Counted from the stretch's first letter, positions 54,665 through 64,000 are shown. The stretch is DNA of 64,000 bases from Reichenbachiella agarivorans (GCF_025502585.1 NZ_CP106679.1:3999501-4063500), one strand, 5' to 3'. Notes: generated by a model from the letters alone, not told the origin. A program made the numbers and translations.

Positions 54665-56392
54665 CTAATTAATCACCTTGATATTATAAAAGAAATTTTC
54701 ACTGTACTCAAGCCCTGGCCATTGCAAATAGAATTCATAAGCTAAGTTAGAACTCAAGGTAGTTCTGTTTATGACAACTTCTATTTTTTCGCTAGACACT
54801 ACTATTCCTGTAAGATTTTTAGTTGGGCCATTGCCATCCAACCATCCTATAGTAACTCCACCTCCTACGTTTTTGAAGTTCTTACCATATATCTCTAATG
54901 TTTCTCCATTTCCTATTGTAGTCTTATTTACTCCTGTAATTACAGGCTCTATGGAAACACTCTGAGTTACGGACACAGTTGCGCTCGAAGTAAAAGTTCC
55001 TCCTAACGAAACAACTTTAATCTGGTAGTCTCCTGTTTCAATAAAAGGAGGAATAACTACGTACACACTAGTTAAACTTTCACTTTTGATGTTTGCCAAT
55101 TCTTCATTTGCACCTGATACGAAATACACTTCGTTTTTACCATTCACAAAATTGGTTCCTATGAGTCTTAGTATTTTATTTCCATCAGAAGTCGATTCTA
55201 CAAATTGATTAATTGAAGGTGCTGGAGGCAATATGCTAATAGTACCTAATACAAATTCTTGATCACGCACTTTAACTTTTAAAACAACATCCCCTACTGA
55301 AAAATTAAAAGAAGTTATTTCTATCTTAAAACTCGTACTAGTAATATCCGACACAATGCTTGATGTAGTAGTAGCACCGAGTATCACCCTACAATCTTTG
55401 GTAAAATTCTCTCCACTGATCGTAATGAAATCTCCTATTGAATATTCTGTAACTGTTAGAGCATCAATTGTCGCTTCTGGTGCAGTTTCCCTCTCCACGT
55501 TTATTGTATATAACTGTACATCTCCGTTTTCTGCAGTGACATTAAATGTTCTTTCATAATTAAAGTTTGCACTAACACCTGATGCTGGATCAACAGTCGC
55601 TCCTTCTGACACTACTACCGTTGGTATCAAAGAGAAAATATCATAATCAAAATCAAATTCGGCATCCCACGGTATAGTTACACTTACTGTCTTAGCCTCC
55701 TGATCTATCTCGCCTACCAAATCAGGAGTAAACTCCTCAAACTTGAACTCAGTAATAGCATTCTCATCATTTTTTTCAAACGATACCATTACACTATATT
55801 CTGCTTTGTCACCACTTTGAGATGTAACGGTATAGGTCACTTCTTCTGAAAAATTTGTAGCAACTCCTGATTCTGGAGAAACTGTAGCTTCATCAGAAAT
55901 ACTGATAGTAGGAACTATTTGTGTCAAATCAGTTCCTTTTGGTACAATTATGACAACTGTATTATTCACTAAATCTACTTCACCTATTACTGCTGGTGAA
56001 AGTTCATTTAAGTCAAAACTTAGTATTTCATTACCCTCTGAAGCCTCTACACTTGCGGTCACAGTATAGGTTTGCTGGCTTCCGTCTTCTGCAGTCACCT
56101 CATAAAGCACAGGATCAGTGAAATCTTGTACCACACCTGACTCAGGTGATACTAATGCCTCAGGTGAGACAGCAATAGTTGGTGTCAATGCTGTGATATC
56201 CGTCCCATATGGCAAACTGATGCTAATGGTCCTATTACTCTCGACAATTTCAGCAGACACGGTGGATACAGAGAATGCAGTGATTGATTTTGCGCTACTT
56301 TTTTCATCAACTGGATCATCATCTTTACCACAACTAACAATTAAAATGGTTGATAACAATACAATGGAGAATCGATAAAGAATCTTCTTCAT
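54665..56392 (-). CDS. Modular lipoprotein with DUF5018-like and IPT/TIG domains
   Basis: 575 residues. Lipoprotein signal MKKILYRFSIVLLSTILIVSC. Three DUF5018-like repeats (each with the pattern ITxFxV...VSPESGV..xFTxxVxYTVTAEDGSxxxYTVxV), then three IPT/TIG modules (DFITISGENFTKDCRV, KILRLIGTNFVNGKNEV, ETLEIYGKNFKNVGG). Proteins of this design are surface lipoproteins that bind glycans in other Bacteroidota, for example SusE/SusF-like positions, but there is no SusCD partner here. It has a lower G+C than its neighbours. Confidence 0.75.
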   Translation of the reverse strand: MKKILYRFSIVLLSTILIVSCGKDDDPVDEKSSAKSITAFSVSTVSAEIVESNRTISISLPYGTDITALTPTIAVSPEALVSPESGVVQDFTDPVLYEVTAEDGSQQTYTVTASVEASEGNEILSFDLNELSPAVIGEVDLVNNTVVIIVPKGTDLTQIVPTISISDEATVSPESGVATNFSEEVTYTVTSQSGDKAEYSVMVSFEKNDENAITEFKFEEFTPDLVGEIDQEAKTVSVTIPWDAEFDFDYDIFSLIPTVVVSEGATVDPASGVSANFNYERTFNVTAENGDVQLYTINVERETAPEATIDALTVTEYSIGDFITISGENFTKDCRVILGATTTSSIVSDITSTSFKIEITSFNFSVGDVVLKVKVRDQEFVLGTISILPPAPSINQFVESTSDGNKILRLIGTNFVNGKNEVYFVSGANEELANIKSESLTSVYVVIPPFIETGDYQIKVVSLGGTFTSSATVSVTQSVSIEPVITGVNKTTIGNGETLEIYGKNFKNVGGGVTIGWLDGNGPTKNLTGIVVSSEKIEVVINRTTLSSNLAYEFYLQWPGLEYSENFFYNIKVIN

Positions 56393-56592
56393 ATTAAATT
56401 TTAATTTAGAAATTGTCTACTCTGTTAAATGCTTTTCGACTACCGCATATTTCTTGGGACAAGTGGTATTAATTCACTTCAGATCAAATCTAGGAATGAA
56501 AACTAATCAGGAGAATTGAATCACCTAGAAGGGAACAGAAGGTTGGTATTGCAACAATAAATAAAAATCTACTGCTGCATTCATTATCCTCA

Positions 56593-57606
56593 CTATTTAT
56601 TGCAAGGATTTTCTACTTCCAATTGCTCTGCCTTCGTCTGATACAACTCACAAGCAAGCTGCTGATTGCCTAGGCGCAGATAAGTATCAATGAGCAATGG
56701 ATAACTCCCCAGTAGGGACGAATCCAGTTCAATCGCTTGGGAGAGTGAAGTGACAGCTTGATCCAGACTATCCATTTGGATGTAGAGCTTGCCTTGATTG
56801 AGATAGGCGTATGGGTTTTGTCTGTCTATCTTCATACTGCTGCGAATCAAAGAATCTGCTTGTGCATAATTGCCCATCAACATCTGCACATAGCCTGCAT
56901 TGTTGATAAAATACGCCTGCCCGCCTACCAGTGTCATGGCTATTTGGATCAGAGAATCCGCCTTCTGTAGCTGTCCCCTATCTGCAAGCACCAAGGCCAG
57001 AGAGTTGAGGGCATAAGGTTCATTTTGATGAATCACTAACGCCTGAGACAAATCCGCCGCTGCAGCCTCATAATCACCCAACTCGTACCGCGAAATCCCT
57101 CTGTTGGAATAGGCGTCAAAGTTGTCAGGATCCCTCTGCAGTGCCTCGGTGAAAGACACTATGGCTTGCTCATACTTCAGGTCATTCATCATCACCAAGC
57201 CCTCCACCACATCGATCAACGCAGTATCTGGATAGAGCATCCTGAGGTGATTCAAATCCTCCAGGGCATTGTCGGTGCGCCCTAGCTCCATATAGGCATA
57301 GGCGCGGTTGAAAAGCACCTCTTCATAATCAGGCTTGAGGCGGTACACCTCGTTGTAGTCCGCGAGTGCAGCCACATATTTGCCCATTTCGTAGTAGGCC
57401 ACTCCACGGTTGAGGTAGGCATCGGTGATCTGGTTGTCTTTTTCCAATACCTGAGTATATAGTGCCACTGCCTCAGCATAGTAGCCATCATTGAGTTTCT
57501 TGTTGGCGGTTTCAAAGGTGTATTTGATGCGGTTTTTGCGATTGGCAGGACTACAGGCAGTCAATATCACCACAAACAAGAGGAAAAGAGTCAATGATTT
57601 TTGCAT
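56593..57606 (-). CDS. TPR-repeat lipoprotein
   Basis: 337 residues from Met at 57606 (MQKSLTLFLLFVVILTAC, lipobox LTAC); the frame extends 11 codons further without signal-like sequence. Nine to ten TPR motifs follow, such as TDAYLNRGVAYYEMGKYVAALADY and FDAYSNRGISRYELGDYEAAAADL. TPR lipoproteins act as protein-binding scaffolds in the periplasm or outer membrane, often in secretion or gliding machinery. Partners are not visible. Divergent from the HU gene. Confidence 0.82.
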   Translation of the reverse strand: MQKSLTLFLLFVVILTACSPANRKNRIKYTFETANKKLNDGYYAEAVALYTQVLEKDNQITDAYLNRGVAYYEMGKYVAALADYNEVYRLKPDYEEVLFNRAYAYMELGRTDNALEDLNHLRMLYPDTALIDVVEGLVMMNDLKYEQAIVSFTEALQRDPDNFDAYSNRGISRYELGDYEAAAADLSQALVIHQNEPYALNSLALVLADRGQLQKADSLIQIAMTLVGGQAYFINNAGYVQMLMGNYAQADSLIRSSMKIDRQNPYAYLNQGKLYIQMDSLDQAVTSLSQAIELDSSLLGSYPLLIDTYLRLGNQQLACELYQTKAEQLEVENPCNK

Positions 57607-58079
57607 GGTGCAAATCTCATCAGACCCAAGCATAATCAAAAGAGAAAGTTAGAATTCTGATGGATGATAGATGTCAGGTTCTCGGATGAAATTGGGTTGG
57701 GTGCGTGCTTGAAAGTTTTATACCTTCCTCAGTGTGACTTAAAACCAATCGTGTAAAACTACTGTCTCCGACACAGATGGATTGCTATACATTTACCCTT
57801 TCTCCCTCACTTTCCTGCCGTTTGGTTTAGATCAGTAAAGGTTCTCTCAGCACAGTATTGCCTTTACTCTGCCCTCATTGTGCCTTTATTATGTCCTGTC
57901 GATAAGCAACCTTCACCTTCCTTGTGCTTATAATTAGTTAAAAAGATATATATCTTTTTAAAATAAGACTTATATCTTTTTATATAAACTCTATATATCA
58001 TTTTCAGAAAAGATATATATCTTTTTGATCAATTAACCGTTACAACAGAGTAATACAACCGCATCAAACCAGTAAAATC
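57607..58079. other. Divergent intergenic region upstream of HU
   Basis: About 470 bp between the TPR lipoprotein gene and the HU gene. The 3' 140 bp is very AT-rich and holds two palindromes and one half site listed separately. I see no ORF or RNA gene. Confidence 0.6.
57938..58026 (+). promoter_or_regulatory. Palindromic AT-rich operator-like sites upstream of HU
   Basis: A perfect 24-bp palindrome (57938-57961) has the core AAAAAGATATATATCTTTTT. A second perfect 18-bp copy lies at 58008-58025 (AAAAGATATATATCTTTT), and a TATATCTTTTTATA half site lies between at 57971-57984. The second copy ends 54 bp before the HU start. Three related sites in tandem look like an autoregulatory or nucleoid-protein binding array. 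Confidence 0.5.
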
Positions 58080-58457
58080 ATGGCAATCAAATACAAAGTA
58101 GTGACTAAGAAACCAGGTTTAAGTAGTCAAGTCCGTTATTATCCTGTGCTGACAGGGCGCAAAGTCGTAGACATCTATGAAGTGTGTGACTATATATCCA
58201 AGCAGTCTAGTTTTAATCATCCAGATGTCGTGGGTATCGTGGAGGCGCTGATAGATGCTGTCCCATATTTTGTATCCATGGGAGACAATGTCCGCCTCGA
58301 TGGCCTAGGGACATTCAGTGTGCATGCATCTAGCAAGGGTAAGGAATCTGCCGAGGAAGTCACCTCCAGAGACATCTCGGAGTTGAAGATGTCCTTCTTG
58401 CCTGACAAACGAATCAAGCGAGCGATCAAAGGCATGACTTTTACAAAAGTGAAATAG
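58080..58457 (+). CDS. HU-family DNA-binding protein, HU-HIG type
   Basis: 125 residues, longer than E. coli HU at about 90. N-terminal basic strand region (MAIKYKVVTKKPGLSSQVRYYP) is followed by the HU-like dimer and arm region (EALIDAVPYFVSMGDNVRLDGLGTFSVHASS). It belongs to the Bacteroidota HU-HIG family, which packs and bends DNA. The C-terminal basic end (KRIKRAIKGMTFTKVK) is typical. Its upstream region holds the AT-rich palindromes, so autoregulation is plausible. Confidence 0.85.
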   Translation: MAIKYKVVTKKPGLSSQVRYYPVLTGRKVVDIYEVCDYISKQSSFNHPDVVGIVEALIDAVPYFVSMGDNVRLDGLGTFSVHASSKGKESAEEVTSRDISELKMSFLPDKRIKRAIKGMTFTKVK

Positions 58458-58582
58458 AATATTCTTTGGAATTGAATCAAAGGTTAAGGTATCACATGAG
58501 TTGAATTCAAGTATCACAAAGTAATTGGGTTACAATGGAGTAGCAATGGTGTGAGTTCGGACTAGAGGAGTAAGTCAAAACT

Positions 58583-59263
58583 CTACTTGATACCTAGACG
58601 CTTGATGCTATCTTGTATCAATTCTGTTTTGATAGCAGCTTCTATATCCAAGAAATCTTCTTTGCCAGCACTTTGTTTGAAAGCGCCATTCTTGAGGAAA
58701 TGAATGTAGTCACAGCTCTCGTTGAGCGTAGAGAATATATGAGAGGAAACAATGACAGCCTTACCTGCAGACCGAAGTTCCTTCAATATCTCTATCAGTA
58801 GCAAACAACTTTGATAGTCCAGACCATTGAAAGGCTCATCGAGAACATAGAATGCATTGCCTTGTAGTATGACACCCAGCAAAGCCAATTTCTTTTGCAT
58901 CCCTGTGGAGTAGGTATCTGCATAACTATTCAAGGGCAAATCAAATATATTGGATCCATCAAAGTCGTCCCGATCAATCCCTCTTGCTAGTAGCACCAAC
59001 TTCAAATATTCACTCCCCGTTATTTTGGTAATCATCGGAGGGTTAGCGGGTAAAAAACCGATGGATTGCTGTACATCAGGCACATAGTCAACAGCCCCAC
59101 TGTACCCCTTTTTGAATCCTACCAAACTTTCAAAGAGTGTAGTTTTACCCGCGCCATTCTCTCCAACTATGCCATGAACCTCCCCAGGTTTCACTTCGAA
59201 ACTCAAGTGATCCAATACCTGTTTGCTCCCATAGCTGACCGACAAATTTTCTACTCTGACCAT
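58583..59263 (-). CDS. ABC transporter ATP-binding protein
   Basis: 226 residues. Walker A GENGAGKTT (34-42), signature STGMQKKLALLG, Walker B FYVLDEPFNGLD, and switch His in SSHIF. The signature is the degenerate STGMQ form found in export-type ABC ATPases. It starts inside the end of the upstream membrane gene (13-nt overlap), which is the presumed permease. Substrate unknown; the ATPase type is close to bacitracin/multidrug and gliding (GldA-like) exporters. Confidence 0.87.
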   Translation of the reverse strand: MVRVENLSVSYGSKQVLDHLSFEVKPGEVHGIVGENGAGKTTLFESLVGFKKGYSGAVDYVPDVQQSIGFLPANPPMITKITGSEYLKLVLLARGIDRDDFDGSNIFDLPLNSYADTYSTGMQKKLALLGVILQGNAFYVLDEPFNGLDYQSCLLLIEILKELRSAGKAVIVSSHIFSTLNESCDYIHFLKNGAFKQSAGKEDFLDIEAAIKTELIQDSIKRLGIK

Positions 59264-60180
59264 AGCGTACTTGTTACATTTTTGAGTGCTTTGATATACA
59301 TCAAAGGCATAATAGCCAACAATAACGGAGGCATCAATAGACTAAACGCAAGTAGCAATCCTTTAAGCACATCCATCCCACGATGCAAGTAGGCATATTT
59401 AATCAACATCACTTCTGCGATGTACAACAAACCAAGAACGATCACCGCCACAATGATCATATACATCTCAGGGTATCCGATGATCAAAACCAAACATAAA
59501 GGAGCGACAAGTGCCAAGGTATTGATCATCAAAAACTGCAGCTTTTGCGTTAAATAACGCTGAGCCGATCCATTGAAATTCCAGACATAAAAATTATGCT
59601 CGGAGAAAGAATAAAATCCAATAAGGGTCAACAGTATGACTACCAATGCGAATAGTCCAAGGTTAAAATTGGCGACATAAACCGAAATACAGGAAAGGGT
59701 AAAACATACGATCAACACAGGAAAAGACCTCCTAAACCCTAGTATAAACTCAAAGGGTCTTCGTCCAAAAGGGGTTGGAATGACTGTTGAGTTGACAATT
59801 GGATGAACCTGAACTATTGAAAGAAAAAACACTGATATGAGTAACAAACCTATTTCCCAATATCCCTGAAATACTATCAGAAAGACAACAAACGGAAGTA
59901 TCAGTGCAAGCTTGGTAAAAAACCGAATCCAAACAAATACACCTTTAGAAACCCAATTAATCAAGACACTCTCATCCAAGGAAATGATTCTTGCGACTCC
60001 AATTGCCATCCCTGCATATATTAAAGCCCCATGCTCTAATTGCCTCAGCAAGGCAAGAGATGCAAAACTAAATACAGCCATCAAAACTGTATAGATAATC
60101 AAGGGATGAATTCCAGCCTCGCGAATGTAGCGATTGGCTCTTTTGATTTGGAGCAGTAAGTAGTAGTTGAAGAAGCTCAA
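59251..60180 (-). CDS. ABC transporter membrane subunit (putative)
   Basis: 309 residues with about eight hydrophobic segments and no recognisable family signature. Its stop overlaps the ATPase gene, so it is probably the permease partner. The start codon is TTG at 60180: an in-frame TAA lies three codons upstream and no ATG occurs before residue 34, which is inside the first membrane segment. Function in lipid, peptide or drug export cannot be decided. Confidence 0.72.
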   Translation of the reverse strand: MSFFNYYLLLQIKRANRYIREAGIHPLIIYTVLMAVFSFASLALLRQLEHGALIYAGMAIGVARIISLDESVLINWVSKGVFVWIRFFTKLALILPFVVFLIVFQGYWEIGLLLISVFFLSIVQVHPIVNSTVIPTPFGRRPFEFILGFRRSFPVLIVCFTLSCISVYVANFNLGLFALVVILLTLIGFYSFSEHNFYVWNFNGSAQRYLTQKLQFLMINTLALVAPLCLVLIIGYPEMYMIIVAVIVLGLLYIAEVMLIKYAYLHRGMDVLKGLLLAFSLLMPPLLLAIMPLMYIKALKNVTSTLWSE

Positions 60181-60389
60181 TATATTTTAGAATCAGCTTC
60201 AAGATATGAAAAGTATTCAAGCTCCACAATCACATGTTATTTACTTATCACTATACTCTATAAACTTCAATGAAACAGCATGCTTTTTTTGAAAAAGATT
60301 GTATAGTCCTTCTCAAAAAAACATCTACGCCAATTCTGTATGGTTAAACTATTATACAAATGAGCGTTTAACAGAGCACATATATTGTA

Positions 60390-62180
60390 TTATTTTACAG
60401 AAAAGATAAATGAAATATCAAAGGAGTGAGATTTGAACAATTGGGGTATTGCATCTATACTATTTTGATCATTTACCCAAGAGATCTCGTTTTTTGGGTA
60501 ACTGTGCTTCTTTTTAAACAAATTCATAAACCCATACTTTTCCTGTAAATAATAGCTCTCTCCTACGTTCAATGAGACAAAGTTTTTGTAAGAAAGTGCA
60601 AGTTTCCAATTAGGATTAAGTCTAAACTCATACCCAATACCCAATTGTATTCCACGTTCTTTTTTTTCATAAATAGGAGTTGTTTGATTAATTTCTTCAT
60701 ACATGAGTAAGTTTTTGTAATCAGCATAAGCGATAGAAGTACTAATATATGAGGGGCGCGAAGTTTTCAAATCGAAAAGATATAATATTCCTAAATCCAT
60801 CGACTCATTCCTAACAACTTCATTTAAACTACCCGCAACATTAAAAGTCAACAAACAATTAGAAAGCAAACGATAACGGATAGTTGTCAATAGATTTAGA
60901 TATCCCTTTTTTATATCAAATGTATCTGTCACATTGAAGTTTTGCGAATTGTATGTCGTACTTCCAACTGAAGACAAGGTGTATGTGTTAAATAGATAAT
61001 ATTTCAACCCATAACCTACTTCGATCCTATCCAGCCAATTGAGTTTAGACGCTTTATCATAAACCACAGCCTCCATTTTAGTCTTACTCTTGCTATCACC
61101 AGGTTGCATTGCTATACCCTTTTGAACCAAGGTTTCACGAAAGAATAATTGTTGATCGTAAGTCCATCTGGACAACGTATCTTGGATCAAACCTGTGGTA
61201 CGAAAGTGCTGCTCTAATAGAAAATCATCCTCAAAAGACACTGCCTCGTCCCAAACATAGCTGAGGTACCATTTGCCATAGGCATCAGGAACATACTCGG
61301 TGATAAACATTCTTCTATCCGCCCATCGACTATTAAAATCTGTATAAAAACCTGCTGGCGAATAATAATACTCTGCTCTAACAAATACCTCCTCTAACAT
61401 GCCCAGATACAATTTACCCCTGTATTGACCACCAGTGACATGTTCACTTTTGGGATTAAATTGAATCACATCGAGTTTTCTTCCTCCTTGTTCCAACTCT
61501 CCTAGATATTGATAGTCATATTTGGACAGCGTCATGGGTGAGATAAAATCCGCACGCTGCATCACAAAGTCAAAACGATGTGAAATATGGCCTCCTGCTC
61601 CGATTAAATACTTGACTGAACTACTCCCATATACTTGTGACTGTATTGTATCCAACTTGACTTCCCCACCGCTGGACTTGTGCTCATAGGAGGATTTGGA
61701 CACCTCGATTTTCGCCTCTGTCTGGACCTGCGTGACGTAACTGGTGTCCTTGTAATACTCCACCAAATCGCCTATCAATACATGTTTCTGGTTTTGATAA
61801 TGCTCAGGGATTTTGGCATAAACCTGCTTGATTATATCCTCTAGGGAAAAGGGCGTGACCACTACTGTGTCCAGCACTTTTTGGTCAGCACGCATCGTTA
61901 GGACATTCTCCCCTTCCAGTTTCAGATTGTCAGCCGAAAAGTCGTACGGTTGATAACCGACACATGTGATCTGATAGGTCACGCCTGCTGTCACTACCAG
62001 ATGAAACTGACCTTTGTAGTTAGAGATGGCATCCAGCTGCCCATCATGACTGATGTGGGCGTAACTGATCGCTTCCAGCTGTGCATCTATTATTCGGAAG
62101 CTCGTTAGACTTGATTGAGCGGCAGCACTCCATGTATGGACAATGAGTAATATTAGCAGGCTGATTTGGTTGGTTTTCAT
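60390..62180 (-). CDS. Outer-membrane protein with carboxypeptidase-regulatory-like domain
   Basis: 596 residues. Signal peptide 1-21 (ends SAAAQ). Residues about 25-105 form a CarboxypepD_reg-like (CNA-B-type) domain (ISYAHISHDGQLDAISNYKGQF, YQITCVGYQPYDF). Residues about 115-400 resemble the DUF5686-like region that follows it in Bacteroidota proteins, and the last 200 show alternating aromatic strands of a beta barrel ending SFDISFIFSVK. It lacks a TonB box and plug, so it is not a SusC protein. Function unknown. Confidence 0.75.
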   Translation of the reverse strand: MKTNQISLLILLIVHTWSAAAQSSLTSFRIIDAQLEAISYAHISHDGQLDAISNYKGQFHLVVTAGVTYQITCVGYQPYDFSADNLKLEGENVLTMRADQKVLDTVVVTPFSLEDIIKQVYAKIPEHYQNQKHVLIGDLVEYYKDTSYVTQVQTEAKIEVSKSSYEHKSSGGEVKLDTIQSQVYGSSSVKYLIGAGGHISHRFDFVMQRADFISPMTLSKYDYQYLGELEQGGRKLDVIQFNPKSEHVTGGQYRGKLYLGMLEEVFVRAEYYYSPAGFYTDFNSRWADRRMFITEYVPDAYGKWYLSYVWDEAVSFEDDFLLEQHFRTTGLIQDTLSRWTYDQQLFFRETLVQKGIAMQPGDSKSKTKMEAVVYDKASKLNWLDRIEVGYGLKYYLFNTYTLSSVGSTTYNSQNFNVTDTFDIKKGYLNLLTTIRYRLLSNCLLTFNVAGSLNEVVRNESMDLGILYLFDLKTSRPSYISTSIAYADYKNLLMYEEINQTTPIYEKKERGIQLGIGYEFRLNPNWKLALSYKNFVSLNVGESYYLQEKYGFMNLFKKKHSYPKNEISWVNDQNSIDAIPQLFKSHSFDISFIFSVK

Positions 62181-62273
62181 AGAGGGAAAATAAAACTAAT
62201 TTTGATTAATCTCCTAACATGAAAACCCTCTGCCTGCATTATCAAAATCTTGTTCTAAAAACGAAGCGAATCA

Positions 62274-63203
62274 TCACTGAGACCCACGGAGTATTTGATC
62301 TGGGTTGACGTGGATCTTTTCGATTTGTCCTTGTTCATCAAATAATATCCCTTCAGCATAAGCATACAGATCAAATGCTCCGAAAAAGTCAGCATCTTCA
62401 GGAACTATTGCATGTTCATCAATCCCAAACCTGCTCAAAAATTGACGATTCCTTTCCACGGGAAGCCTTTGACCATGAGCCACAAATCTTACAGCCACAT
62501 CACCGCAAGATTCATTCAATTCTTTCAGTTTAGGAATCGCCTTTATACATGGTCGGCAAGTATTGGAATAGTGATAGATATAAGTCTTCTTTCCCGTGAC
62601 GACCAAGTCATTTCCTTCTATGATACTTTGTGTAAAGGTGTCTTTGAAGGTATATCTAGAAATATCAAATGAGAAGTCTATCACATCAACCAAAGTTGAT
62701 GGATCATCTACTGGGGTGACCTCTACTTCGAGACCATCTTCAGAGATTGCGGACAATCTAAAGACGCGCCCATCTACATTGACAGATATATCATTGCCCA
62801 TCATTCGTTCCAACCCAGTTATAATCGTCAGCAAGGAATCTGTATTCTGTGGGACAATAAATAATCTATCAACATCTACATCAGTGTATTTGCCATTGTT
62901 ATTGTAATCCAATAATGCAATCTTGAAATTAACTCCATACGGATTTTCAAATATACCACCCCGAAAACCCATGACATTCACCTTTGGCCTCTCTCCGTCT
63001 ATCAAGCCATTCATTTCAAAACTCAAGGTCTGACAATCCGACATAATCGAATCACTATCCCACCTGATACCAGCAGCCAACATAAAACTAGGCTTGAGTG
63101 TAATGTTTTTTAAACACTCATCCATCTCGACCTTGTACACTTCAGAGCGATCACAAGCAGTCATCGCAAAGACAATAAATAGTCCCAGAATTTTACACTT
63201 CAT
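62274..63203 (-). CDS. Thioredoxin-like lipoprotein
   Basis: 309 residues. Lipoprotein signal MKCKILGLFIVFAMTAC. The first 180 residues form a beta-rich domain (MLAAGIRWDSDS, VNVMGFRGGIFENPYGVNFKIALLDYNNNGKYTDVDVDR) common ahead of thioredoxin-fold modules in this phylum. The C-terminal 130 residues carry the redox motif Cys216-Arg-Pro-Cys219 (YSNTCRPC) and a thioredoxin-like core. It probably acts in periplasmic disulfide exchange. Its start lies only 31 nt from the end of the IS element, which may have displaced its native promoter. Confidence 0.78.
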   Translation of the reverse strand: MKCKILGLFIVFAMTACDRSEVYKVEMDECLKNITLKPSFMLAAGIRWDSDSIMSDCQTLSFEMNGLIDGERPKVNVMGFRGGIFENPYGVNFKIALLDYNNNGKYTDVDVDRLFIVPQNTDSLLTIITGLERMMGNDISVNVDGRVFRLSAISEDGLEVEVTPVDDPSTLVDVIDFSFDISRYTFKDTFTQSIIEGNDLVVTGKKTYIYHYSNTCRPCIKAIPKLKELNESCGDVAVRFVAHGQRLPVERNRQFLSRFGIDEHAIVPEDADFFGAFDLYAYAEGILFDEQGQIEKIHVNPDQILRGSQ

Positions 63204-63234
63204 ATTCAGTATTACTATTTAGTGTGAGGGTAGA

Positions 63235-64000
63235 TGGACTTGCAACAAAAAAGTGGACAAATAGTTAAGCGCATTTTGAATAATTATCTTCCCCAAATTC
63301 ATCGGGTGTTTTATAGCCTAGATAGGCATGTTTCCTTTTTCTATTGTACCAAACTTCAATGAATTCAAATATTTGAGTTTTAGCTTGAAGGATACTGTAG
63401 TAATTGACATGGCTGACCATTTCAGACTTGAGTATTTTGAAAAAGCTTTCAGCAACAGCATTGTCCCAACAATTCCCTTTTCTGCTCATGCTCTGCTTGA
63501 CTCCCTCTCGCTTGAGATGATCAGAAAAAGCATACGCAGCATATTGCACGCCTCGATCTGAATGAAATAACAAGGCTTTAGTAATAGGTCTGTTTTTGAT
63601 TGCCATTTTCCATGCAGCTAATACAGTAGCCTGTGTGGTCATCGTCGTGCTTAGTGACCAACCCACGATCTTTCGGTCGTACAAATCCATGACAATAGTG
63701 AGGTACAACCATCCTTGCTTTGTGGGAATGTAGGTGATGTCAGACACCCATTTTTGCCCTGGGCCTTCCGCATGAAAATCCCTATTCAAGTGGTTTTCAG
63801 CTAATGGGAATGAATGTTTAGAATCAGTAGTAACACCTCTGAATTTCTTGACCACAATACTTCTAATGCCTTCTGCACGCATGATTCTTGCCACTCTCTG
63901 CCTGGAAACTTTCCATCCCATATCCTGCAGGTCATCTGTGACTTTAGGGCTTCCATACCTTTGTTTACTGCTAAGATGAACCTTTTTGATGTCCTCCATG
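63235..64000 (-). mobile_element. IS3-family insertion sequence, right end in window, rest beyond edge
   Basis: The transposase orfB fills 63265-64000. The proposed element end is at about 63235, where TGGACTTGCAACAAAAAAGT begins; IS3 elements start with TG and often have such ends. The other end and target-site duplication lie outside the window, so the exact boundary is not confirmed. Confidence 0.65.
63265..64000 (-). CDS. IS3-family transposase OrfB (DDE integrase core), 5' truncated by window edge
   Basis: At least 244 residues. HTH_21 region (SKQRYGSPKVTDDLQ) and rve core with Asp in KWVSDITYI, Asp in LFHSDRGVQY and Glu in NAVAESFFKILKSE, the three DDE residues that cut and join DNA. 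A Met codon occurs at 63999, but IS3 OrfB proteins normally begin some 40 residues earlier, so the start probably lies beyond the edge. It is usually produced as an OrfAB fusion by -1 frameshifting; orfA would be to the right. Confidence 0.88.
   Translation of the reverse strand, partial: MEDIKKVHLSSKQRYGSPKVTDDLQDMGWKVSRQRVARIMRAEGIRSIVVKKFRGVTTDSKHSFPLAENHLNRDFHAEGPGQKWVSDITYIPTKQGWLYLTIVMDLYDRKIVGWSLSTTMTTQATVLAAWKMAIKNRPITKALLFHSDRGVQYAAYAFSDHLKREGVKQSMSRKGNCWDNAVAESFFKILKSEMVSHVNYYSILQAKTQIFEFIEVWYNRKRKHAYLGYKTPDEFGEDNYSKCA

Overview
The window reads as a chromosomal segment of a marine, polysaccharide-degrading member of the Bacteroidota, most likely a Cytophagales-type gliding lineage. 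Four large secreted proteins end in a Por/type IX secretion (T9SS type A) C-terminal signal of the YPNP type. Lipoproteins, outer-membrane barrels, a SprB-repeat protein and an HU-HIG DNA-binding protein also fit that phylum. The one promoter I can call follows the Bacteroidota TTG/TAnnTTTG form.

Region 1 (1-19440) is a polysaccharide-utilisation region for sulfated red-algal galactans (agar or porphyran type). It holds a GH2 beta-galactosidase cut by the left edge, a secreted Kelch propeller, two GH86 agarase/porphyranase paralogues, and a CBM6 protein with an unrecognised N-terminal domain. Four type I sulfatases lie in one minus-strand run, divergent from a GH43-CBM6 enzyme. Secreted GH86 enzymes would cut the chain, sulfatases would remove sulfate, and exo-enzymes would finish the oligosaccharides. 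No SusC/SusD pair, transporter or regulator for this pathway lies inside the window.

Region 2 (19550-41456) is a six-gene minus-strand cluster and the most unusual part. In transcription order it encodes a membrane transporter-like protein with HEAT repeats and a cyclic-nucleotide-binding-like domain, a TIR/DUF4062-like protein, an nSTAND1 NTPase with one membrane segment and WD40 repeats, an outer-membrane barrel, a propeller-like lipoprotein, and a 3758-residue T9SS adhesin with exact 300-bp repeats. Five of the six genes are packed within 27 nt or overlap. The set spans cytoplasm, inner membrane, outer membrane and surface, and I know of no described system with this composition.

Region 3 (41868-60180) is mostly housekeeping and membrane functions: PEP carboxykinase with a frameshift, a nucleoside transporter, MenE, a quinone-oxidoreductase-like protein, a lipoprotein with a CX4CH haem-like motif, a DUF819 protein, a CoA-type Nudix hydrolase, an XRE regulator, a glucosaminidase-like protein, a small MscS channel, two lipoproteins, HU, and an ABC ATPase with its membrane partner.

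Region 4 (60390-64000) has a carboxypeptidase-regulatory-domain outer-membrane protein, a thioredoxin-like lipoprotein, and the end of an IS3-family element that runs off the right edge. I saw no rRNA, tRNA or CRISPR array.
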